This document shows positions 42,225-50,603 of a stretch of 64,000 bases of DNA, one piece after another. The position numbers were made by a program, and so were the translations under genes. Every line of letters begins with the position of its first letter. Position 1 is the stretch's first letter. The stretch is from Winogradskya consettensis (GTDB taxonomy: Bacteria; Actinomycetota; Actinomycetes; Mycobacteriales; Micromonosporaceae), in NCBI RefSeq assembly GCF_018332715.1, contig NZ_BOQP01000022.1:62001-126000 (forward strand). The letters run 5' to 3'. Below the pieces are notes generated by a model, which worked only from the letters and a program-made list of their open reading frames with translations, searched no databases and was not told where the DNA came from.

Positions 42225-43723
42225 GCGGCACCGTCCTGTCGCGCGGTCAGCGCGGCGGCCAGCTCGATCCGGTCGTCGAACGGCAGCACCTCGCCGTTCA
42301 CCTCCTGGCCGCTCTCGTGTCCCTTGCCGAGCACGGCCACGACGTCGCCCGCAGCGGCCAGCCGGACCGCCTCGTCGATGGCGGCCCGGCGGCCCGCCAC
42401 TTCAATGATCTTGGAGGCCGCGGCGGCTTGTTCAGCGCCCTGACGGACGGCTTTGCGCACCACGGCGGGGTCCTCGGTGCGCGGGTTGTCGTCGGTGACC
42501 ACCACGACGTCGGAACCGCGAGCGGCGGCGGCACCCATCAGCGGGCGCTTGCCGGTGTCGCGGTCGCCGCCGGCGCCGATCACGCAGATCAGCCGACCGC
42601 CGCGGGCGGTCGCCAGGTCGCGCAGGGCGAGCAGCGCGGCCACGATCGCGTCGGGCTTGTGCGCGTAGTCGACGACACCGAGGACGTCGCCGGGGGCCTC
42701 GACCCGCTCGAGCCGTCCGGGAACCCCCGGGCACGCCGCGATGCCGTCAGCGGCGATCTGGGGGTCGATGCCGACGGCCACGAGACTCGCCAGGGCCAGG
42801 AGCGCGTTGGCGACGTTGTGCCGGCCGGGCAGCGCCACTCCCGCGTCGATGTCGCCGACCTTGAACGTCTGGCCCGCACCGTCGACCCTGATGTCCGACG
42901 CCGACCACGTCGCCGAGGTGTCGCCGTTCGCCGAGTAGCTGACCGTGGCCGGCTTGAACAGCGGCTTGAGCGCCGGGTCGTCGGCGTTGAGGACCTCGAC
43001 GGCGCTGCGGCCGTCGAAGAGCTTGGCCTTCGCCGCGAAGTAGTCGTCCACGTCGGTGTGGAAGTCGAGGTGGTCCATGCCGAAGTTGGTGTAGCCGCCG
43101 ACGGCGAAGCGCACCCCGCCGACACGGCCCAGGGCCAGCGCGTGGCTGGACACCTCCATGACCACGGCGGTGACGCCGCGCTCGAGGGCGGTGGCGAGGA
43201 TCGCGTGCAGGTCGGTGGCCTCGGGCGTGGTCCGCGCACTCTTGACCACGAGATCGCCGAGGCGCGTCTCGACCGTGCCGATCAGCCCGGTCGTCAGCCC
43301 GGCCGCCTGCAACCCCGATTCCACGAGGTACGCGGTGGACGTCTTGCCCGCCGTCCCGGTGAGCCCGATGACGGTGAGCCGCGCCGAGGGATCGCCGTAG
43401 ATCGCCGAGGCGGCCACCCCGAGCACGGCCCGCGGATCCGCGACGACTACCACGGGTAGTCCCGCGGAAGCGGCGAGTTCACTCCCTGCGGGGTCGGTCA
43501 GCACGGCGACGGCACCGGCCTCCGCGGCGGCGGACGTGAACTCCGCACCGTGCCTGCGGGCGCCCGGCAACGCGGCGTAGAGATCGCCCGGACGCACCTC
43601 GCCACTGGCGTGCGTAACCCCGGTGATCAGGGCATCCGTGGCAGTCGGGGCAGCCTCTAGCAGGGCCGCGAGGTCGACCAGCCGATAGGGCTGGACAGTC
43701 TGGGGACGGGGAATGCCGGACAC
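42221..43723 (-). CDS. murE: UDP-MurNAc-L-Ala-D-Glu meso-diaminopimelate ligase
   Basis: 500 residues. The ATP P-loop is VIGLTGTAGKTSTAYLVESG; the carbamylated-lysine and catalytic region EVSSHALALGRVGGVRFAVG is typical. The C-domain has DDNPRTEDPAVVRKAV; the DNPR motif is that of enzymes adding meso-diaminopimelate rather than lysine. It overlaps murF. Confidence 0.95.
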   Translation of the reverse strand: MSGIPRPQTVQPYRLVDLAALLEAAPTATDALITGVTHASGEVRPGDLYAALPGARRHGAEFTSAAAEAGAVAVLTDPAGSELAASAGLPVVVVADPRAVLGVAASAIYGDPSARLTVIGLTGTAGKTSTAYLVESGLQAAGLTTGLIGTVETRLGDLVVKSARTTPEATDLHAILATALERGVTAVVMEVSSHALALGRVGGVRFAVGGYTNFGMDHLDFHTDVDDYFAAKAKLFDGRSAVEVLNADDPALKPLFKPATVSYSANGDTSATWSASDIRVDGAGQTFKVGDIDAGVALPGRHNVANALLALASLVAVGIDPQIAADGIAACPGVPGRLERVEAPGDVLGVVDYAHKPDAIVAALLALRDLATARGGRLICVIGAGGDRDTGKRPLMGAAAARGSDVVVVTDDNPRTEDPAVVRKAVRQGAEQAAAASKIIEVAGRRAAIDEAVRLAAAGDVVAVLGKGHESGQEVNGEVLPFDDRIELAAALTARQDGAA

Positions 43724-43778
43724 GGCGTCAGACCCTACCCGGTAATGCCCGGACCGCTACCAACGCCATCCGGGCGCC

Positions 43779-46283
43779 TTAATCCTTCCAGTCGAACTTG
43801 GGCGCGGGGGAACCGGACGGTGGCACACGGTAGTGCAGCAACGCCGCGGACATCATTTTGCTGAACGCCGGGGCCGCCACGTCGCCACCCGTCCCGTTCG
43901 GGACGTCGGCGAAGACGCCGATGACGAACCGGGGCGCCTCAGCCGGTGCCATGCCGATGAAAGAACCCGCGTTGTGGCTGGTGTACTGCCCGTCGACCAG
44001 CAGCTTGCCGGTGCCCGTCTTTCCCGCGATCCGGTAGCCGTCGACCTTGGCCTTGGTCCCGGTGGCACCCTTGGCGTCGACGACAGCCTCCATCATCTCG
44101 CGCAGCTCCTGGGCGACACCCGGGCTGAGGACCTCATGGGTCTCCGGGGGCGCCGTCGGGGTGACCTTGCCGTCCTTGCCCGAGACCGTCGCCTTGATCA
44201 GGTGCGGCTGGATGTAGACGCCGTCGTTCGCGATCGCGGCATACCCGGCCGCCATCTGCAGCAGGGTCGCGTCGACGCTGTGGCCGATCGGCACGGAGCC
44301 GTACGCGGAGCCGCTCCACTCGCTCGGCTCGAGCAGCCGCCCGGAGGACTCACCGGGCATGCCCTCGTCGGTCGCGCGGCCCAGCCCGAACTTCTGCTGG
44401 TACTCGTAGAGCTTCTCCTTGCCCAGCTTCTGGCCGATCTGGATCGTGCCGATGTTCGAGGAGTACGCGAGGATCTGCGCGACGGTCAGCTTGGTGCCCC
44501 GGGCGAAGTTGTGCGTGTCCGTGAACGGGACCCCGCCGAGCATCAGCGCGCCCCCGACCGGGATCTGCGTCTCGGGGGTGATGACCCCCTCCTGCAGCGC
44601 CGCGCCGATGGTGAACGCCTTGTGCGTCGAACCCGGGTCGGTGATGACGCTGGAGACCGCGTCGTCGCGCTCGGTCCACTTGTAGTCGAACGGCTTCTGC
44701 GCGTTGTACGTCGGGTAGCTCGCCTGCGCCAGCACCTCGCCGGTCTTGATGTCGATCACGACGGCACCGGCCACCGTGGCGTTGACGTCCTCCATGTACT
44801 GACTGAGGTAGCGCTGCACCTCGAACTGCAGGTCACGGTCGATGGTGAGCTGCACCGACGAGCCCGGCGCGGCCGGCGTCTCGCGGTTGTAGCCGCCGGG
44901 GATCTCCTTGTTGAGCTTGCCCTGGCCCCGCTCGTAGACCTTCTTGCCGTCGGTGCCGCGCAGCAGGTTGTTGTACCGGGCCTCGATGCCCTCCAGGCCG
45001 GTGTGGTCCGCGCCGGTGAAGCCGATGAGGTTGGCGGCCAGGTCGGCGCCGGGCACGTCGCGCCGCTCGTCGCGGTCGGAGCCGATGCCGGGCAGGTCGA
45101 GCTTGTCGATCCGGTTGGCCACCGCGATGTCGACGCCGCGCGCGAGATATTCGAAACGCGACTCGCCGCCGCCGGGCCGCTTCTTCTTCGCCATCAGCTG
45201 GACGAGGGTGGACTCGGGCACGCCCAGCAGCGGCGACAGCTGGGTCGCCACCTGCTGCGGGTTCACGACCAGCGTGGGGTCGGCATAGACGAACCGGGCC
45301 TCGACACTATGCGCGAGCACCTTGCCGGAACGGTCGAGGATGCTGCCGCGCGGCGCCGGAAGCACCAACTCGGTGAGCCGTTTCTCGCGCTGCTTCAGCA
45401 GGCTCTCCGCCTCAGCAGGCGAGTCCATCACCTGCAGCACGACGAGGCGCACTCCGATGGAGACGAAGAGCACCAGCGCGAGCACGGTGCCCAGGCGCAG
45501 CCGCCTGGTGCTGTTGGCCAGCTTCGGGGGCTCGGCCGGGACGCTCGGCGCCGGCCTGCGGTTGGCCGGGCGGGTCCGGACAGTACGCGGGTCAAGGCGC
45601 GACTCGGACCGTTCCGTACGCGCTCCCGGGCGTTCCGTACGTGCTACCGGGCGGCCCGACCGCGTCTCGGACCGTACGCCGCGCGTCTCGGAGCGGGCCT
45701 GCGTGCCGCGGCGCGGGTTGGCCGTGGCCCTGGTGCGCCCGGCTCCCGCGGTCGTGCGTGTCGGCTGGCTGCGGCCGCGCTCCGGCGTACGGCGCTGCTG
45801 GCGTTCCCCGTCCTCGGCGGGCCCCCGCCGTCCCTCGGCGGTCCCTTTTCTGCCGTCGACGGTGCGACCTCTGCCCTCGGCCTTCGCCGCGGTGGTCCGG
45901 CGGCGGGGCTCCGGTTCGGTCTCCTCCGATCGCGCGCGGCTGCGGCGCTGCGGTGGCGGCTCGGTGTCCTCGTCGCGGCGCCGGTCCCCCCGGGCCGGGC
46001 GTCCACCATCGAGGACCTGCAGCGACGGGCGGAACGGGTCGCCGTTACGGCCGGCCCGCGGGTTACGGGTGCGCTGGTCGCTCTCCCGGACGGTCCGGCC
46101 CCGCGGGGTGTACGCCCGCGCGTCCCCGATCCCGCCGAAGCCCCTGCCCCGCTCGTCCTGGCCCCGCTCGTCCTGGCCGTCGCCCTCGGGCTCGGGGCTG
46201 CCCTTACCCGCCTTACCCGCAGAAGAGCCGCGCCGGGGCTCCTGGCCCCGGCGCGGCGGCGTACCGTCCGCACGCGGCGTCAT
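43779..46283 (-). CDS. ftsI: Septal transpeptidase FtsI (PBP3 / PbpB)
   Basis: 834 residues, long for FtsI because of a ~265-residue Arg/Gly/Glu-rich disordered cytosolic N-terminus before the single transmembrane helix (LGTVLALVLFVSIGVRLVVL). The dimerisation domain starts at RGSILDRSGKVLAHSVEARF. The transpeptidase motifs are SxxK in DPGSTHKAFTIG, SxN in LAYSSNIGTIQIG and KTG in IAGKTGTGKLLVDG. It cross-links septal peptidoglycan with FtsW. It lies three bases after the FtsL-like gene. A TP-domain ending without PASTA repeats fits actinobacterial PbpB. Confidence 0.95.
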   Translation of the reverse strand: MTPRADGTPPRRGQEPRRGSSAGKAGKGSPEPEGDGQDERGQDERGRGFGGIGDARAYTPRGRTVRESDQRTRNPRAGRNGDPFRPSLQVLDGGRPARGDRRRDEDTEPPPQRRSRARSEETEPEPRRRTTAAKAEGRGRTVDGRKGTAEGRRGPAEDGERQQRRTPERGRSQPTRTTAGAGRTRATANPRRGTQARSETRGVRSETRSGRPVARTERPGARTERSESRLDPRTVRTRPANRRPAPSVPAEPPKLANSTRRLRLGTVLALVLFVSIGVRLVVLQVMDSPAEAESLLKQREKRLTELVLPAPRGSILDRSGKVLAHSVEARFVYADPTLVVNPQQVATQLSPLLGVPESTLVQLMAKKKRPGGGESRFEYLARGVDIAVANRIDKLDLPGIGSDRDERRDVPGADLAANLIGFTGADHTGLEGIEARYNNLLRGTDGKKVYERGQGKLNKEIPGGYNRETPAAPGSSVQLTIDRDLQFEVQRYLSQYMEDVNATVAGAVVIDIKTGEVLAQASYPTYNAQKPFDYKWTERDDAVSSVITDPGSTHKAFTIGAALQEGVITPETQIPVGGALMLGGVPFTDTHNFARGTKLTVAQILAYSSNIGTIQIGQKLGKEKLYEYQQKFGLGRATDEGMPGESSGRLLEPSEWSGSAYGSVPIGHSVDATLLQMAAGYAAIANDGVYIQPHLIKATVSGKDGKVTPTAPPETHEVLSPGVAQELREMMEAVVDAKGATGTKAKVDGYRIAGKTGTGKLLVDGQYTSHNAGSFIGMAPAEAPRFVIGVFADVPNGTGGDVAAPAFSKMMSAALLHYRVPPSGSPAPKFDWKD

Positions 46284-46286
46284 GCG

Positions 46287-46883
46287 TTACTGCCCGGCAA
46301 CCGTGCTGGGCGCCGCCTTCTTCGCCGCGTCGGCCGCGGCAGCGGTGTCCTCGGGAGTCTGGGCGGTCACCGACTGCTGGCCCCGGCCCGGCGTCGGCAC
46401 CCCGAAGATCTTGCCGTCGGGCAGCCGGATGTACGCGGGCGAGTCCGCCTTGACCAGGCCGAGCCGCTTGGCGGCCGCGTCCAGGCTGCCCGGCATCTCG
46501 TTCCGGTCGATCTCGCTCTGCAGCGCCTGCTGCTGAGCGTCCAGTGTCGACTGCTGCTTCTGCAGCGAGTCCAGCTTGAACGAATTCTCCGCCGTCTTCG
46601 TGTTGATCAGCAGGATGCCCAGCACCCCGGCGACGACGATCCCGACCACCAGTGCGATGAACGGCGCGCGCGGCGCGTTGATCGGCATCGGCGGCGCGAC
46701 CCGCAGGCGCGGCGACGAAACCTCACCCCGCTGCTGCTGGTCGGCGTCGAGCTTCAGCGCTGAGGTGCCCCGGACCGGGAACTGTCGCTCCCCCGCGGCA
46801 CCGCTCGATGCCTTACGTCCCTTGTCCTGCTGGCTCGCGGTCCGGCCCCCCGACCGCGGCGCCCTGCCCATGCGCTCGCTCAA
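46287..46883 (-). CDS. ftsL: FtsL-like septum protein
   Basis: 198 residues from TTG, which follows a strong GGGGGAGGGG ribosome site; an ATG at 46871 is an alternative. A ~70-residue basic cytosolic tail leads to one membrane helix (~73-94, FIALVVGIVVAGVLGILLIN). This is followed by a periplasmic-side coiled coil (LDSLQKQQSTLDAQQQALQS) and a short domain (AAKRLGLVKADSPAYIRLPD), then an Ala/Thr tail. Position between rsmH and ftsI and topology identify it as FtsL/FtsL-like; primary sequence conservation in this family is low. Confidence 0.88.
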   Translation of the reverse strand: MSERMGRAPRSGGRTASQQDKGRKASSGAAGERQFPVRGTSALKLDADQQQRGEVSSPRLRVAPPMPINAPRAPFIALVVGIVVAGVLGILLINTKTAENSFKLDSLQKQQSTLDAQQQALQSEIDRNEMPGSLDAAAKRLGLVKADSPAYIRLPDGKIFGVPTPGRGQQSVTAQTPEDTAAAADAAKKAAPSTVAGQ

Positions 46884-46897
46884 TGCCCCTCCCCCTT

Positions 46898-47947
46898 CTA
46901 CCGTGCCCCCGGGCGTGCTCGCCCTCGTCCCCCATGTGCCGGCATCCGGGCCCGTTCGCGGGCGGCACCCGGTGCCTGGCCGTGCTCGTCGATCCGTTCC
47001 GCCGCGCGCAGCTTCACCGAAGCCGCTCGCGGGTTCTCCGCCACTTCCTCGTCCGTCGGCGGTTCCGACCCGCGGGTCAGCAACCGCACACTGGGACCGC
47101 TGCCGGGAAGCTCGACCGGCAGGTCGATCGGTCCGGTGCTGCGGGCCCTCTCGACCAGGGCCCGCTTGACGATCCGGTCCTCCAAGGAGTGGTACGACAT
47201 GACTACAAGTCGCCCTCGGGGCGCGAGCAGGTCCAAAGCGGACGGCATCGCGGACTCGAGGGCGGTGAGCTCCCCGTTTACCGCAATGCGCAGTGCCTGA
47301 AACGTTCTTTTCGCGGGATTACCACCCGTTCGCCGTGCGGCGGCGGGGATAGCGTCCCTGACCAGGTCGGCGAGGCGCGACGACGAGACGATCCGCTCCT
47401 TCGCGCGCTGCTTGACGATCGCCGAGACCACGCGGGTCGCGAACTTCTCCTCGCCGTACACCCGCAGGATCCGGACGAGCTCGCCCGGCTCGTAGCCGTT
47501 GACGACCTCCTCCGCGGTGATCCCCGTGGACTGGTCCATGCGCATGTCGAGCGGTGCGTCCTTCGAGTAGGCGAAGCCGCGGTCCGCCTCGTCCAGCTGC
47601 AACGAGGACACACCCAGGTCCATCAGCCCGCTGTGGAACACCGGCAGGCCCAGCTCGCGGAGCACGTGCGGCAACTCGTCGAAGACCGCGTGCACCAGAT
47701 GGGTACGCCCGTCGAAACGCGCCAGCCGGTGCCGTGCGTGGGCGAGCGCCTCGAGGTCACGGTCGAGCCCGACCAGCGTCACCCCCGGATGGCGCTCCAG
47801 CACGGCCTCGGCGTGCCCGCCCAGTCCCAGCGTGAAGTCGACGTGCACGGCGCCGGACAACTCCAGCGCGGGGGCCAGCAGCTCGAGACAACGCTCGAGC
47901 AGCACCGGCACGTGCGTGCCGCGCAGCTCCCCCATGTCGACCCCCAT
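46898..47947 (-). CDS. rsmH: 16S rRNA (cytosine-1402 N4)-methyltransferase
   Basis: About 349 residues from the ATG at 47947; GTG 47965 and ATG 47935 are alternatives, the last having GGGGG just upstream. The motifs GTHVPVLLERCLELLAP, VHVDFTLGLGGHAEAVLERH (SAM-binding) and LDRDLEALAHARHRL are followed by FDGRTHLVHAVFDEL and the RsmH signature VMSYHSLEDRIVKRALVERA. It methylates 16S rRNA at C1402. The C-terminal ~40 residues are Arg/Ala-rich. The 244-base gap to mraZ shows no further gene. Confidence 0.94.
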   Translation of the reverse strand: MGVDMGELRGTHVPVLLERCLELLAPALELSGAVHVDFTLGLGGHAEAVLERHPGVTLVGLDRDLEALAHARHRLARFDGRTHLVHAVFDELPHVLRELGLPVFHSGLMDLGVSSLQLDEADRGFAYSKDAPLDMRMDQSTGITAEEVVNGYEPGELVRILRVYGEEKFATRVVSAIVKQRAKERIVSSSRLADLVRDAIPAAARRTGGNPAKRTFQALRIAVNGELTALESAMPSALDLLAPRGRLVVMSYHSLEDRIVKRALVERARSTGPIDLPVELPGSGPSVRLLTRGSEPPTDEEVAENPRAASVKLRAAERIDEHGQAPGAARERARMPAHGGRGRARPGAR

Positions 47948-48191
47948 AGCCCCAGCTCTTTCCACGTGTCACCCGGCTGGCGAAGTATCCGCTACCGAGG
48001 CAGGTATTCGTCCGTTCGTCTTTCCGTACCGCCAGATCCCCATCCGCTCGTGCCCGTTTGCCGTTCGGGCGCGCCCTCTGGACACACGCCTGGCACCGGG
48101 GAAGAGGCGCCAGGAGCGGGAGCGGCTGGAGATCTCGCAGTACGGCGGCAGCGACGTCCGGACCGAATCGCTCGGCCGGCAGATGCCACGC

Positions 48192-48623
48192 CTACAGTCC
48201 GCCGGGCAGCACCCCCTCCTCGATGTCGGCGAAGTCGTCCTCGCTCGCCGAGAGGTACTGCTCCCAGGACTGCTTGTCCCAGATCTCCACCCGGGTGCTC
48301 GCCCCGATCACCACCAGCTCACGATCGAGGGCCGCATACTCCCGCAGGTGCGCCGGGATGGTGACCCGGCCCTGCTTGTCGGGGATCTCGTCGTGCGCGC
48401 TGGCGAAGAACACCCGGCTGTAGGCCCGGGCGGGCTTGTTCGTGACGGGCTGGTCCCGGAGCTGTCCCGCGATGCGCTGGAACTCCGGCATCGGGAACAC
48501 GTACAGACAACGTTCCTGCCCCTTGGTGATCACGACACCTCCCGCCAGCTCGTCCCGGAACTTCGCCGGAAGGATCAGCCGGCCCTTGTCATCCAGGCGG
48601 GGGGTGTGCGTGCCGAGGAACAT
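48192..48623 (-). CDS. mraZ: Transcriptional regulator MraZ
   Basis: 143 residues with two AbrB/SpoVT-like swapped-hairpin DNA-binding repeats: LDDKGRLILPAKFRDELAGG and PDKQGRVTIPAHLREYAALD. MraZ forms ring oligomers that bind tandem repeats before its own gene and repress or tune the dcw cluster. Four such repeats are present 76 bases upstream, so autoregulation is well supported. It is the first gene of the cluster. Confidence 0.96.
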   Translation of the reverse strand: MFLGTHTPRLDDKGRLILPAKFRDELAGGVVITKGQERCLYVFPMPEFQRIAGQLRDQPVTNKPARAYSRVFFASAHDEIPDKQGRVTIPAHLREYAALDRELVVIGASTRVEIWDKQSWEQYLSASEDDFADIEEGVLPGGL

Positions 48624-48698
48624 CGGCCAACCCCCTGCCCATCCGGCGGTTTCGCGGACCGCCCCGGTGTCTCGGGCCGGCAGGTCCGTCGCGGCCTG

Positions 48699-48732
48699 CC
48701 ACTGCGCTCCACTCTACTCCACTTCCCTCCAC
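48699..48732 (-). promoter_or_regulatory. MraZ box: four GTGG repeats with 10-bp period
   Basis: On the minus strand the motif GTGG occurs four times exactly ten bases apart (CCAC on the plus strand at 48699, 48709, 48719 and 48729), three of them as GTGGAG. MraZ is known to bind three or more direct repeats of this type with ~10-bp spacing in front of mraZ. Position and periodicity make this its operator. Confidence 0.85.
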
Positions 48733-48980
48733 CCGCAACCGGAATCGGGCCGTCCGCGAGCCTGATTCGCAGACGAAAGCGCACGTCAGAAGCGGTGGGG
48801 GCGCGGTGGAGGGCCGAGCGCCCGCGACCATGGTCCACTTTCCGACAAGCCGCCCAGGTGGGCACGAAACTCCATCGAAAACGGGCGTTCCGCCGCCCCG
48901 TGGAGGGCACCGGGGAGAGAAGTGGAGGAAGATGAGGTAGACCACTCCGGGCGGATGAATTTTCGCCACTCGCGGGTCTC

Positions 48981-49054
48981 CGCGCGCATGCACACGCGCG
49001 CACGCGTACGCGCGCGAGCGCGCTCCCGCAAGCGCGTGCACGCGCGCTCGCGCG
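48981..49054. repeat. Alternating pyrimidine-purine tract with long CG hairpin
   Basis: 48981-49016 is 36 bases of strictly alternating pyrimidine-purine (mostly CG, some CA/TG/TA), a classical Z-DNA-prone sequence. Overlapping it, CGCGCGAGCGCG (49011-49022) is exactly inverted at 49043-49054. The stretch is in the 513-base gap between mraZ and the NlpC/P60 gene; apart from the MraZ box and the adjacent terminator I see no gene there. Confidence 0.75.
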
Positions 49055-49070
49055 AGGGGGAAACGACAGC

Positions 49071-49099
49071 GGGGCGCGACCCATATCGGGTCGCGCCCC
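49071..49099 (-). terminator. Terminator of the NlpC/P60 gene
   Basis: GGGGCGCGACCC (49071-49082) pairs perfectly with its complement at 49088-49099 across a five-base loop, 38 bases past the NlpC/P60 stop. The RNA then runs into a partly U-rich stretch. Confidence 0.8.
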
Positions 49100-49136
49100 A
49101 CGGAACTGTCCTGTGCCGCTACATCGGGAGCTGTCG

Positions 49137-49973
49137 TCAGGCGGCGAGGCGCCGTACGACGTAGTTGCTGCTCCAGATCTTGTGCTTGCCGACCCGGGCA
49201 CCGCTGTGCGGCGAGTCGTAGATGTAGCCACCACCGGCGTAGATGCCCGCGTGGTAGCCGTACGAGCCCGACCGGAACACGATCAGGTCGCCGACCTGCT
49301 TGTTGCTCTTGCTGACGGCCTTGCCGTACTTCTGCTGCGAGTTCGCCTTGTGCGGCAGGCTCTTGCCGACCGCCTTCTTGTAGACGTACTTGGTGAAGCC
49401 CGAGCAGTCGAAGCGGCTGGGACCGGTGGCGCCGTACTTGTAGAGCGCGCCCTTGTGCTTCTTGGCCTCGGCCAGGATCTTGGCGCCCTTGGACACCGCG
49501 GTCTTCTTGACCGTGATCTTGACCGCGCCGGTCGCACCGGAGGTCACGCCGGTGGTACCGCTGAACGTCGTGCGGTACCAGGCGGTTCCGCCGGGCTTGG
49601 TGGTGAAGGTGACCGATCCAGCGGAGTTGTTCCCCTTGACCTGCCACGTCTTCCAGGTTTTGCCGCCCACCAGGGTCTGGAGGCGTACCGAACCGCTGAC
49701 GAGCTTCTTGCCCGTCCTCGGGTCGATGAGCTTGGTCGTCACCTTGATGGTGGTTCCCTTTTTCACCGACCGGCTCGTGTAGGAGACGGTCAGCTTGGGC
49801 TTGACCTTCGCGGCTGCCGCCGAGACCACAGGAGCTGCGGTCACGGGAGCGGCTGCGGAGGCTGCCGACGGCGCGATCAGCTGACCGGCACAGAGGCAGA
49901 GACCCAGGGAGAGAGCGGCGGTACCGGTGCCGACGGAGATGCGACGGCCACGGGTAGCGGTGCTTTCGTGCAC
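49137..49973 (-). CDS. Secreted NlpC/P60 peptidoglycan hydrolase
   Basis: 278 residues from GTG 49973, which has GGAGGG upstream. A signal peptide (to about ASAAAP) is followed by an Ig-like/SH3-like repeat domain (LTVSYTSRSVKKGTTIKVTT ... TWKTWQVKGNNSAGSVTFTT) and a C-terminal NlpC/P60 domain. The catalytic Cys is in RFDCSGFTKYVYKK, the His in GYHAGIYAGGGYIYDSPHSG. It cleaves peptide stems of peptidoglycan outside the cell. A c-di-AMP riboswitch precedes it, as for many actinobacterial cell-wall hydrolases. Confidence 0.93.
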   Translation of the reverse strand: MHESTATRGRRISVGTGTAALSLGLCLCAGQLIAPSAASAAAPVTAAPVVSAAAAKVKPKLTVSYTSRSVKKGTTIKVTTKLIDPRTGKKLVSGSVRLQTLVGGKTWKTWQVKGNNSAGSVTFTTKPGGTAWYRTTFSGTTGVTSGATGAVKITVKKTAVSKGAKILAEAKKHKGALYKYGATGPSRFDCSGFTKYVYKKAVGKSLPHKANSQQKYGKAVSKSNKQVGDLIVFRSGSYGYHAGIYAGGGYIYDSPHSGARVGKHKIWSSNYVVRRLAA

Positions 49974-49991
49974 GGTAGAGAAATCCCTCCG

Positions 49992-50172
49992 GCACACCTG
50001 CGAGGTTAGCTGTCGGATTCGGGCGGGAACTGCGCCCGGCCGCAGGTTCGCGGCTTCACCCCAAGGTCCACGAGCCGGCGTCGGCTCGTACTACGGACCG
50101 GATCTGGGTCCCCCGTCCCTGCCCCCGCATGCCTCGGTCGGTCGATCAGGTTCTCTGGTCGCGCCGTACGGA
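49992..50172 (-). ncRNA. ydaO-type c-di-AMP riboswitch
   Basis: The minus-strand leader of the NlpC/P60 gene contains the invariant blocks of the ydaO class: GGGGGACCCAGATCC (near 50114-50098), TTGGGGTGAAGCCGC (50064-50050) and CCGACAGCTAACCTCGCAGG (50016-49997), just before the ribosome site. The 5' boundary is approximate. In actinobacteria this riboswitch sits upstream of cell-wall hydrolases and, on binding c-di-AMP, turns expression off. Confidence 0.88.
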
Positions 50173-50590
50173 CCGGGGCAGGGCTCGGTGTGATCCGTTC
50201 GGTGCGAGCGGTGGGCGAATGCTCACCGGCCTGACCTTGGTACCTGAAATTCCTGTCGATTGCAGGGTCGTCGATCGCTACTCTCCGTGGTTGGCACGGT
50301 GACTCATGTCCGGTTTGTTATTTCCACGTGACAAATGCCGCTACCGCTCGCGCATATACGATTACGCAGAGCCGAAGGTTACGGGTGAATCAGAACACAC
50401 AAAAAGCCGCACCAACGCCGATCATGGGCGCGTCGCAGGTCGGGCGAATGCCATCTCAAACACCCCTACCGGCGCTAATGCACCGCCGGACGACCGATGC
50501 TGATCATCCTTTTGGCGGATCATCGATGGCTGTCTTCCCACCCAGGCCCCGGCACGTCATGCGACCACTCGACGTAGTGTCCGTTTCCGG

Positions 50591-50596
50591 TACCCT
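50591..50596 (+). promoter_or_regulatory. Likely leaderless promoter of murT
   Basis: TACCCT lies seven bases before the murT GTG at 50604, the distance for transcription starting at the start codon. The -35 region (CTCGAC near 50567) is weak. The rest of 50173-50590 is an AT-richer gap with no gene I can support; it must also contain the promoter for the riboswitch transcript. Confidence 0.5.
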
Positions 50597-50603
50597 CGTC
50601 GCC

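Noticed and set aside
43833..46763. 976-codon plus-strand open frame opposite ftsI and ftsL
   Set aside because: Shadow of ftsI; Arg/Val/Gly-rich with no recognisable domain.
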